A DNA stretch of 64,000 bases from positions 1,054,001-1,118,000 of the forward strand of contig NZ_LT629736.1 in NCBI RefSeq assembly GCF_900104945.1, in the 5' to 3' direction. Below, one piece after another: positions 57,149-64,000 of this stretch. The position numbers and the translations under genes were made by a program. Numbering within the stretch: position 1 is the first letter of the stretch; each line of letters starts with the position of its first letter. This DNA is from Halopseudomonas xinjiangensis. Its GTDB lineage: Bacteria; Pseudomonadota; Gammaproteobacteria; Pseudomonadales; Pseudomonadaceae. The notes under the pieces are model-generated. The model saw only the letters and a program-made list of their open reading frames with translations. It was not told the origin of the DNA and ran no database searches.

Positions 57149-57940
57149 ATGACGTTCGCTGAGCTGCTTGCTGAACTAGCCGCATCCGATAATCAGGTGA
57201 CAGTGCCGACCGGCTGGGCCCAGGGCCGCGCCGGATATGGTGGTCTGATCGCCGCGCTGGTATATGAAGGTATGCGCCAGAAGGTGGCCGAAGGTCGCCC
57301 GGTGCGCTCACTGGCGATCACCTTCGTCGGCCCGGTCGCGCCCGGTGAGCCGATGCAGGTCGAAGCCGATGTGCTGCGCGAAGGCAAGGCCGTCACCCAG
57401 ATGCTCGGCCGCGCGATCCAGGGCGGGCAGGTGATGTGCATCATCCAGGGAAGCTTCGGTGCGTCCCGTGAATCGGTGGTCGACGTTGCCGCCAATCCGC
57501 CTCCGCATGCACGCCCGGCACATGACTGCGTCGAGATGCCCTTCGTCGAAGGCGTAAACCCGACCTTCCTCCGCCACTTCTCGGTGCGTTGGGCATTCGG
57601 AGATCTACCATTCAGCGGCAGCCGTAAACGCGAGATGGGCGGCTGGATGCGCTTCAAGGAAGACGAGGGTGCCATCGGTGCCGCCCATCTGCTTGGACTG
57701 GTCGATGTCTGGCCGCCAGCGGTCCTGCCTCATCTGAAGGAAAAGGCCCCAGCCAGTTCGCTCACCTGGACGATCGAATTCGTGCAACCCCAACCCGCCA
57801 TAGCCAGCGACGACTGGCTGCTCTATCGCGCCGAGATCGAGCATGCGCGGGACGGGTATGGGCATGCTGCGGCAATGGTCTGGACTCCGCTGGGGGAGTT
57901 GGTCGCTATCAGCCGGCAAACCGTTACGGTATTTGGCTAG
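57149..57940 (+). CDS. TesB-like (double hotdog) acyl-CoA thioesterase family protein
   Basis: 263 residues arranged as two hotdog domains. The first has RAGYGGLIAALVYEGMRQKVAEGRPVRSLAITFVGPVAPGEPMQVEADVLREGKAVTQMLGRAIQ and the second TFLRHFSVRWAFGD..MGGWMRFKEDEGAIGAAHLLGLVDVWPPAV..SSLTWTIEFVQ, the TesB-type end. Probably hydrolyses acyl-CoA; the chain length is unknown. It begins 100 bases after the unnamed operon gene and ends 9 bases before the large PAS/GAF gene. Confidence 0.8.
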   Translation: MTFAELLAELAASDNQVTVPTGWAQGRAGYGGLIAALVYEGMRQKVAEGRPVRSLAITFVGPVAPGEPMQVEADVLREGKAVTQMLGRAIQGGQVMCIIQGSFGASRESVVDVAANPPPHARPAHDCVEMPFVEGVNPTFLRHFSVRWAFGDLPFSGSRKREMGGWMRFKEDEGAIGAAHLLGLVDVWPPAVLPHLKEKAPASSLTWTIEFVQPQPAIASDDWLLYRAEIEHARDGYGHAAAMVWTPLGELVAISRQTVTVFG

Positions 57941-57949
57941 GCTATCGCC

Positions 57950-60900
57950 GTGCTGACGAGCCTTCGACCATACGCCGGTAGGATCATGTGCGTGTCAGCA
58001 GGATTGCTGGCGCTGCTCGCGGTGTCCATAGCGTTCATGCCGGTTCGGTATGTGCCGATGGCCGCAGGCCTGATGCTGATCTGCCTGGCGATACTGCTGG
58101 TGACGCTGCGATTGGGTCTTCGCGCCAGGGATCGCACCATCGCTACGATGCGGGACGATTCGGCACGTGTCATGCGCCGCAACATGCAGGTGCTTGGCAA
58201 TATCCAGGACGTCATCTATCGCACCGACCTCGACGGGCGGGTCGCTTACATCAATCCGGCCTGGCAAGAGCTCACTGACATCCCGCCGACGCAGGTGATC
58301 GGCCGCAATCTGGTCGAATTTGTCCAGTCGGGGAATGGCTCGGAATTGGAAGACTTCTTCGCCCGGGTTCGGGACGGAGATAATGAAGCCCTCCAGACCA
58401 CGGTAAAGGTGTTGGCGAAGGACGGCCGATATCGCTGGGCGACGCTTACCGCCAAACGCTTCACGACGCTTGAGACTGGCGCTGCGGTTATTGGAACGCT
58501 GCACGATACGCACGGCGAACAGCAACAGGCCCGGTTGCAGGCTGCCAGAACCAGTGTGCTCGACGGCCTGCTCAGCCATAGCAGTCTGGACTCGCTGCTC
58601 GACCGCATCGCTACTGAGTGGGAAACCTTCCAGCCCGGGCACCGGGTGACGATTCTCCTCGCTTGTTCCGACGGCTCGCTGCAGGTCGCCGCGGCGCCCA
58701 GCTTCGCCGCCGATTATCGGGAGCGGCTCAATGGGCTCGTGCCGGGCCCCTGTGTGGGTAGCTGCGGCACTGCGGTTTATCGCGGCGAACCGGTCTACGT
58801 GGCGGACGCTACCAGCGACCCGCTATGGGCTGACTTTCGGGATATTGTCGAGAAATGGAATGTACGCTCCAGCTGGTCGATTCCTTTCAAGGACGAGCAT
58901 GGCGCTAGTCTTGGCTCCTTTGCTGTCTTTGGCGACCGCGTCGGCTTGCCGGACGAGAGAGAAGTGGCGGCGCTTGGCGAATTCAGCCGACTGGTGTCGC
59001 TGGTCGTGCAGAAATCACGGCTGGCTGCGGAACGAGAGGGCTCGGAAAAGCGCTTTCAGGCGATTTTCGAATACGCGGCAGTCTGCATTACGCTGGTGAC
59101 ACTCGAGGGCAGGCTGTTAAGCGGCAATCCCCGTTTCTACGAGCGTACGGGCCTGAACCGTGATGACGTCGTCGACTTCTATGCCAGGGAGCTGGTGCAT
59201 CCGGATGACCTGGGCGAACTGCAGGCCGGGCTCAAGCAGCTGCTCGCGGGCGAAGTCGCCATCGTAGCGATGGAGGCGCGTTACCGCGGAGCCACCCAGC
59301 CCTTCAACTGGGTGAAGCTGACCATAACGCTGGTTCGAGATGATCAGGGCAAGGCCCTGTATTACGTGCTTTTTTCCGAAGAGATCGACGAGCGCAAAAA
59401 GAACGAGCAAGCGCTGCGCGAAGCGGCGGCCGTATTCGAAAGCAGTCGCGAGGGGATGCTGATCACGGATTCGGAATTCCGCATCGTCAATGTCAATCCT
59501 GCCTTCGAACGCATCACCGGAATGAGCCGCGAACAGGCGCTTGGCCGTCGGCCCTTCATGCGCGACCGCGTCCACGAGCATCGCAATCTGATACGTAACA
59601 TTACCAACGCCCTGCGTGAGGACAGTTACTGGCAGGGCGAGGCGGTACTCGACACGCGGCGCGAGCAAGGGGTCACGCTGCTGGTGACGGCATCGGCGAT
59701 CCGCGATGCCGAGGGCAAGGTCAGTCGTAACGTGATCATGTTCAGCGACATCAGTCGTCTGCGCCGGAGCCAGGAACAACTGCAGCAGCTGACTCAATAT
59801 GACAGTCTTACGGGTCTGGCCAATCGCAACTTTGCCATGCAGCGCCTGGAAAGCGGGCTGCAGACCGCGGAGGTCAATCGGAGCAGCATCGCTGCGCTAT
59901 TCATCGACCTGGACCGGTTCAAGGCGATCAACGACGGGCTGGGTCACGCGGCCGGTGATGCCGTACTCCGGCAGGTGGCGTCGCGCCTGCTGTCGATCTG
60001 CGAGTCCGGCAACCTTCTTGCGCGGCTGGGCGGTGACGAGTTTCTGCTCATTGCCCAGGATAGCACTCGTGACGCCATCCATCGGCTATCGGAAAATATC
60101 TGCTCGACGATGCGCATGCCGATCGTGCTGACTGACGGCCGCGAAGTATACGTCGGGGCAAGTGTCGGCTATGCCTGTTTCCCAGAGGATGGCCGGTGCG
60201 GTGCGGATCTGGTACGTAATGCCGACGCGGCGATGGACAACGCCAAGGTACTGGGCCGCGATCGGGTTTGCGGTTATTCCCGAGAAATGACCGAGGCGGC
60301 AAACGAGCGTTTCGAGCTGGACAGAGCGCTACGCAAGGCCCTCGAAAACGACCAACTGGAACTGTTTTATCAGCCGCTGATCCAGGTACGCAGCCGTCGA
60401 GCAGTGGGCGTCGAGGCGCTGCTGCGCTGGCGCCATCCAGAGCGGGGGCTGGTGGGTCCTGACGTGTTCATCCCGCTGGCCGAGCAGAACGGACTGATCG
60501 TGCCGATCGGCCGTTGGGTGCTCAACGAAGCCTGTCGCCAGGCAAGGCTGTGGCAGCAGCAGGGGTTGGGGCTGGAGTCGATCGCCGTGAATCTCTCGCC
60601 GCGTCAATTCGTGCAGCAGGATGTCGTCGAGCTGGTCAGCTCTGCGCTGCGCGAAAGCGGGCTGCCGGCGAGCATGCTGGAACTGGAGATCACCGAGAGC
60701 GCGTTGATGACCAATGCCGAGCAGGGCGAGCAGACCCTGCATGAACTCAAGAACCTCGGAGTCGGTGTGGCCATCGATGACTTCGGGACGGGGTATTCAT
60801 CCCTGGCGTATTTGCGTCGCTTCCCGCTTGATCGACTGAAGATCGACAAGAGCTTTCTGGCCGGCGTCCCGGAGCGCCTGGAAGATAACCAGTTGGTTAC

Positions 60901-61072
60901 CACCATCCTCGACATGGCCGCCAACCTGCAGCTGGATGTCGTGGCGGAAGGGGTCGAAAACGAAGCACAGTGGCGCTTCCTGCAAAGTCGAGGCTGCAAC
61001 GTCTGCCAGGGTTATCTCTTCGCGCGACCGATGCCGGCCGCGGAGTTGGTTGAATGGTTGATCAGGCAATAG
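57950..61072 (+). CDS. PAS-GAF-PAS-PAS-GGDEF-EAL membrane protein
   Basis: 1040 residues. Two N-terminal helices (about 13-32 and 35-55), PAS about 75-190, GAF about 200-360, PAS about 365-485, PAS about 490-615 (ends [11 protein letters not shown]), GGDEF about 620-780 with intact [13 protein letters not shown] (near 695), EAL about 790-1035 with VGVEALLRW (near 820), [22 protein letters not shown] and EGVEN. Both enzymatic sites look complete. The GTG at 57950 puts Arg residues before helix 1; ATG 57986 is an alternative with GGA upstream. It converges on cmoB, 5 bases apart. Confidence 0.92.
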   Translation: MLTSLRPYAGRIMCVSAGLLALLAVSIAFMPVRYVPMAAGLMLICLAILLVTLRLGLRARDRTIATMRDDSARVMRRNMQVLGNIQDVIYRTDLDGRVAYINPAWQELTDIPPTQVIGRNLVEFVQSGNGSELEDFFARVRDGDNEALQTTVKVLAKDGRYRWATLTAKRFTTLETGAAVIGTLHDTHGEQQQARLQAARTSVLDGLLSHSSLDSLLDRIATEWETFQPGHRVTILLACSDGSLQVAAAPSFAADYRERLNGLVPGPCVGSCGTAVYRGEPVYVADATSDPLWADFRDIVEKWNVRSSWSIPFKDEHGASLGSFAVFGDRVGLPDEREVAALGEFSRLVSLVVQKSRLAAEREGSEKRFQAIFEYAAVCITLVTLEGRLLSGNPRFYERTGLNRDDVVDFYARELVHPDDLGELQAGLKQLLAGEVAIVAMEARYRGATQPFNWVKLTITLVRDDQGKALYYVLFSEEIDERKKNEQALREAAAVFESSREGMLITDSEFRIVNVNPAFERITGMSREQALGRRPFMRDRVHEHRNLIRNITNALREDSYWQGEAVLDTRREQGVTLLVTASAIRDAEGKVSRNVIMFSDISRLRRSQEQLQQLTQYDSLTGLANRNFAMQRLESGLQTAEVNRSSIAALFIDLDRFKAINDGLGHAAGDAVLRQVASRLLSICESGNLLARLGGDEFLLIAQDSTRDAIHRLSENICSTMRMPIVLTDGREVYVGASVGYACFPEDGRCGADLVRNADAAMDNAKVLGRDRVCGYSREMTEAANERFELDRALRKALENDQLELFYQPLIQVRSRRAVGVEALLRWRHPERGLVGPDVFIPLAEQNGLIVPIGRWVLNEACRQARLWQQQGLGLESIAVNLSPRQFVQQDVVELVSSALRESGLPASMLELEITESALMTNAEQGEQTLHELKNLGVGVAIDDFGTGYSSLAYLRRFPLDRLKIDKSFLAGVPERLEDNQLVTTILDMAANLQLDVVAEGVENEAQWRFLQSRGCNVCQGYLFARPMPAAELVEWLIRQ

Positions 61073-61077
61073 CCGTG

Positions 61078-62043
61078 TCAGCGTGTCGCTACGAGGGTCG
61101 CGCGTAGCGGAGCCGGATACCCCTCGCATGTTCGCGAGGCATCATGCGCATCGAGAAAATCAGGCAGGGACTGAAAGCGCATCCAGTCAGTGGTGCGCTG
61201 CTCCTCGGTGCTGGTCCGGTTCAGATCAACGCAGCGTACGGAACTGAACCCGGCGCGGCGCACGAACCGCTCAAGCATGCTTACCGACGGCAGGAACCAT
61301 ACGTTGCGCATTTGTGCATAGCGATCTTCTGGCACCAGACAAGCGGTCTCGTCGCCTTCGATAACCAGGGTTTCCAGCACCAGTTCGCCGCCCGGCCGCA
61401 GGCAGGCCCGCAACTGCAGAAGGTGGTCGATCGGCGAGCGGCGGTGGTACAGCACTCCCATTGAGAACACCGTATCGAAGCCTTCGGTCGGCTCCGGCAG
61501 ATCCTCCAGCGTGAACGGCAGCTGCCACACTGGTGCCTCCGGCAGGTACTTGCGCACCGCTTCGAACTGGGTCATGAACAGCAGGTTTGGGTCGACCCCG
61601 ATTACCATGGCCGCGCCGGCACCCCACATACGCCACATGTAATACCCATTACCGCAGCCGACGTCGAGTATCCGCTTGCCATGCAGATCGAGGTGGGGCG
61701 CGACGCGCTGCCACTTCCAGTCCGAACGCCATTCCGTATCGATATGCACCCCGAACAACTCGAACGGACCCTTGCGCCACGGATGCAAACCGCGCAGCGC
61801 CTGTTCCAGTTGCGCACGGCTGGTGTCGTCGAGCTGATCTGACCGACCGACCCGAACACCGTCAGCAAGCTCGGCGGGACTTTCTACGTCCGGCAACTGT
61901 GCCAGGCATGCTTGCCAGCGGGGCAGGTCGCCATGCCGGCTGGCTAGTGCCAGACGCTGGTCTAGCGCAGCGGGCAGCGGATCGAGCCAATGTTCCAGGG
62001 ACGTGTTGCGTAGCTGTTCGAAAAGCGGGCTGTAATCAATCAC
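61078..62043 (-). CDS. cmoB: tRNA U34 carboxymethyltransferase
   Basis: 321 residues. It uses carboxy-S-adenosylmethionine to turn 5-hydroxyuridine-34 into cmo5U in tRNA. The start is a GTG at 62043 ([11 protein letters not shown]), matching MID... of E. coli and P. aeruginosa CmoB and overlapping the cmoA TGA by 4 bases; an ATG at 62076 lies deeper inside cmoA. Motifs: [38 protein letters not shown] and [20 protein letters not shown], followed by [19 protein letters not shown]. Confidence 0.95.
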   Translation of the reverse strand: MIDYSPLFEQLRNTSLEHWLDPLPAALDQRLALASRHGDLPRWQACLAQLPDVESPAELADGVRVGRSDQLDDTSRAQLEQALRGLHPWRKGPFELFGVHIDTEWRSDWKWQRVAPHLDLHGKRILDVGCGNGYYMWRMWGAGAAMVIGVDPNLLFMTQFEAVRKYLPEAPVWQLPFTLEDLPEPTEGFDTVFSMGVLYHRRSPIDHLLQLRACLRPGGELVLETLVIEGDETACLVPEDRYAQMRNVWFLPSVSMLERFVRRAGFSSVRCVDLNRTSTEEQRTTDWMRFQSLPDFLDAHDASRTCEGYPAPLRATLVATR

Positions 62044-62780
62044 GGGTAGGCAATCATCGAGCAGAAGTTGAGACATTGAAACCAGGCGTGTGCGTGACCG
62101 AAGCCCGCATCGGTCAACCGTTGCATATGAGTTTCCAGCGTGTCGGGGATCATGACGTTTTCGATCGCACTGCGTTTCTGCGCTATTTCCAGATCGCTGT
62201 AGCCATTGGCTCGCTTGAATGCATAGTGCAGCTGCTCGAGGCTGTGCTGGGTCGCTTCGTCGGCAAAGCGCAGCTTTTCGGAAAGAATCAATACGCCGCC
62301 GGGCAACAGTGCCTGGCGTATCCGCTGCAGCAGCTCGAGGCGCTGCTCGGGCGATATGAACTGCAAGGTGAAATTGAGTACCACGACGGAGCAGGGCCGG
62401 AGTTCCAGTGCCGTGATATCAGCTTCGATGACCTCCACCGGACAAAGCTCTTCCACCATCGAGTCCTGGGCGATCATGTATTCACGGCAGCGCTCGACCA
62501 TCGCCGCGGCGTTGTCGACTGCGGTGATCCGGCAAGCGTCGGCGCTAACGTGGCGGCGCATCGACTGGGTCGCTGCCCCCAATGAACAGCCGAGGTCGTA
62601 GATGCGCGTGCCGGCCTGCGCGTGTTGTCCAGCAATGAGGCCGATGCTCTCGACGATGGTTGGGTAACCCGGCACGGATCGCTTGATCATGTCGGGAAAG
62701 ACACGCGCCACATCGTGATCAAAGACGAAATCCGCCACGCGGGCCTGGCGAGTGGCGAACAGATTGTCGATGTGTGTCAT
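62040..62780 (-). CDS. cmoA: Carboxy-S-adenosyl-L-methionine synthase
   Basis: 246 residues. It makes carboxy-SAM from SAM and prephenate for CmoB. Motifs: [23 protein letters not shown] (signature start), [20 protein letters not shown] (SAM site), [19 protein letters not shown] and [14 protein letters not shown] [10 protein letters not shown]. Size and the overlap with cmoB are as in other gammaproteobacteria. Prephenate comes from chorismate, which links it to aroC earlier in the window. Confidence 0.97.
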   Translation of the reverse strand: MTHIDNLFATRQARVADFVFDHDVARVFPDMIKRSVPGYPTIVESIGLIAGQHAQAGTRIYDLGCSLGAATQSMRRHVSADACRITAVDNAAAMVERCREYMIAQDSMVEELCPVEVIEADITALELRPCSVVVLNFTLQFISPEQRLELLQRIRQALLPGGVLILSEKLRFADEATQHSLEQLHYAFKRANGYSDLEIAQKRSAIENVMIPDTLETHMQRLTDAGFGHAHAWFQCLNFCSMIAYP

Positions 62781-63100
62781 GGCTGACGCTCGCAGTCGGG
62801 CAAAGCGCGATTCTACCGCAAGCTACCGGACATGACAGGACACTTGAACGGCCGGCTCGCTAACGGCAAGATGTGCGCATTGCGTCATGTTTACGTCTCT
62901 AGAGCTCTTTTCGCTGGTTTGTTGGAGCTTTTTTTGACGGATGGCGTGGGATTGTTCAGAATTTACTTCGCGTGATGGCATAATGATATCCAAGCATTCC
63001 CTCCGATTATGCCAGCGCAGGGACTCCCGCAGCGGGATGCGACGGACAGCATCGTTGAATGCAGGCCCATGCCTGCCATTCGTATGAATGAGGAATTGGT
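62781..63100. other. Intergenic region between cmoA and the second FimV gene
   Basis: 320 bases without a convincing gene. It holds the cmoA promoter region, AGCTC-N17-GAGCT followed by TTTTTTT (about 62909-62936; a weak hairpin with a T-run), TCCCG-CAG-CGGGA (63025-63037), and GCAGGC-CCAT-GCCTGC (63061-63076) just before the ribosome site of the FimV-like gene. A CATAAT near 62980 could be a -10. Confidence 0.45.
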
Positions 63101-64000
63101 ATGGCCGTGAAACGCCAGATAGTGTGGGGCGTCGCATCATTTGCGGCGTTGTATGTCGGCGTGGCCAGCGCACTGGGCCTGGGTGAGTTGAAACTCGACT
63201 CCGCGCTGAACCAGCCGCTCGATGCCACCATCGTCGTGCAGGGCGGTGAAAACCTCGATCCGACGGACATTCGTGTCAGCCTCGCAGATCCCGCTGCATT
63301 TCGTAATGCCGGACTGGACCGCCCGCATTTCCTCACCGAGTTGCGTTTCACGCCGACCGTTCAGAACAATCAACTGGTAGTTCGGGTACAGTCCCCGGCG
63401 CCCGTGCGTGAGCCTTACCTGAATTTTCTCGTCGAGTTGCGGCGTCCTAATGGGCGCTTACTGCGCGAATACACGCTGTTGCTCGACCCGCCGCTGTATC
63501 AGCCATCGAGCCCGGCCCAGCCCAGGCCTTTCGCCGCGCCGGCCACCAGCCCGGTGCGCGATAGCCGTCCGGCCAGCGCTGCGTCCACTCAGCCGAGGGC
63601 GTCCTCCGCAGCGGCATCGCTGCCCCAGTTGAGCCCGGCTGCCGATGCAGGCCAGTATCGTACCGCTGCGGGCGACAGCCTGTGGAGCATTGCATCCCGG
63701 GCGCGACCCAGCGAAGCCGTGTCCATTGCCGAGACGATGCGCGCTATACGCGCACTGAATCCCGATGCCTTCATTGATGGTGATCCCAGCCGGCTGCGTG
63801 TCGGCGAAGTGCTCACTCTGCCCACGGCTGAACAGCTCGGAGTGACCGGAGGTGTCTCAGTAGCGGTGGATGCCCCGGAGCGTGCACAACCAGATGAAAC
63901 GCCCGCGCCGCTGATTCAGCCGCGCCGTGCCGCGCAGACATCATCGAGCACCGAAGGTGATGCCAGCCCGGGGAGCGCTATCGCTGCAGACCAGCGCGAC
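63101..64000 (+). CDS. Second FimV/HubP-family protein, 3' end cut by the window
   Basis: The first 300 residues of a longer protein. Signal peptide 1-24 (ends GVASA), then the FimV N-terminal domain LGLGELKLDSALNQPLDATI...PVREPYLNFLVELRRPNGRLLREYTLLLDPPLY (to about residue 130), a Pro/Ala linker, and a LysM segment about 184-243 (YRTAAGDSLWSIASRARPS..ALNPDAFIDGDPSRLRVGEVLTLPT). It parallels the FimV at 31545 block for block, so it is a paralogue. GAGGA at 63090-63094 precedes the ATG. It probably binds peptidoglycan and spans the inner membrane like FimV. Confidence 0.9.
   Translation, partial: MAVKRQIVWGVASFAALYVGVASALGLGELKLDSALNQPLDATIVVQGGENLDPTDIRVSLADPAAFRNAGLDRPHFLTELRFTPTVQNNQLVVRVQSPAPVREPYLNFLVELRRPNGRLLREYTLLLDPPLYQPSSPAQPRPFAAPATSPVRDSRPASAASTQPRASSAAASLPQLSPAADAGQYRTAAGDSLWSIASRARPSEAVSIAETMRAIRALNPDAFIDGDPSRLRVGEVLTLPTAEQLGVTGGVSVAVDAPERAQPDETPAPLIQPRRAAQTSSSTEGDASPGSAIAADQRD

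Overview
This is a GC-rich bacterial chromosome segment from a gammaproteobacterium of the Pseudomonas group. The strongest argument is gene order: leuC-leuD-methyltransferase-leuB-asd-asd paralogue-fimV-truA-trpF ... accD-folC-SPOR-cvpA-purF-metZ follows the arrangement I know from Pseudomonas aeruginosa. The pairs selD-mnmH, prmB...aroC, fpr/finR, rnd-ycgL and cmoA-cmoB are also typical of pseudomonads. Two departures from P. aeruginosa (trpBA lying between trpF and accD, and a second FimV-type gene) suggest a deep-branching or sister lineage such as Halopseudomonas. That placement is inference. I see no rRNA, tRNA, CRISPR, insertion sequence, prophage or integron. This is core chromosome with a few lineage-specific oddities.

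Layout. 1-4.3 kb: end of a DUF4389 gene, sixA, an acyl-CoA synthetase, an alpha/beta hydrolase and a DUF4892 protein. 4.35-10.1 kb: a penicillin-acylase-family Ntn hydrolase on the minus strand, then a patatin-like phospholipase, selD and mnmH (selenium for tRNA 2-selenouridine). 10.3-17.3 kb: an SDR, an Smr protein, prmB, an unusual GNAT-like membrane protein, a TauE/SafE permease, aroC, an MFS transporter and a degenerate acireductone-dioxygenase-like protein. 17.4-24.9 kb: a PLDc_N micro-protein, a second SDR, an exported histidine phosphatase, fpr with its divergent LysR regulator finR, a glycine-zipper protein, a triple-PAS GGDEF-EAL protein and a LysR regulator divergent from leuC.

25-44.3 kb is the biosynthetic core: leucine (leuCDB), aspartate semialdehyde (asd and a Cys-less paralogue), the polar hub FimV, tRNA pseudouridylation (truA), tryptophan (trpFBA), fatty acid (accD), folate (folC), the SPOR/CvpA envelope genes, purine (purF) and methionine (metZ). 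Many adjacent stops and starts overlap, as in translationally coupled operons.

44.5-64 kb: a ComEA-like HhH protein, a chemoreceptor, rnd-ycgL, a DUF3820 protein, two minus-strand c-di-GMP enzymes, queD, a double-TM2 protein, the ycjX-ycjF pair with an unnamed third gene, a TesB-like thioesterase, a 1040-residue PAS/GAF/GGDEF/EAL protein, cmoB-cmoA, and the start of a second FimV/HubP-type gene cut by the window end.

Themes. Four c-di-GMP modules, one with its GGDEF site destroyed, sit with a chemoreceptor and two FimV/HubP-like proteins, pointing to surface behaviour and pole organisation. Two enzyme-fold proteins have lost catalytic residues (the ARD-like protein and the Asd paralogue). 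I found no clear new multi-gene defence or mobile system. The best leads are the ARD-like pseudoenzyme, the second FimV, the ycjX-ycjF partner gene and a 16-bp perfect palindrome upstream of a CHASE4 GGDEF-EAL gene.
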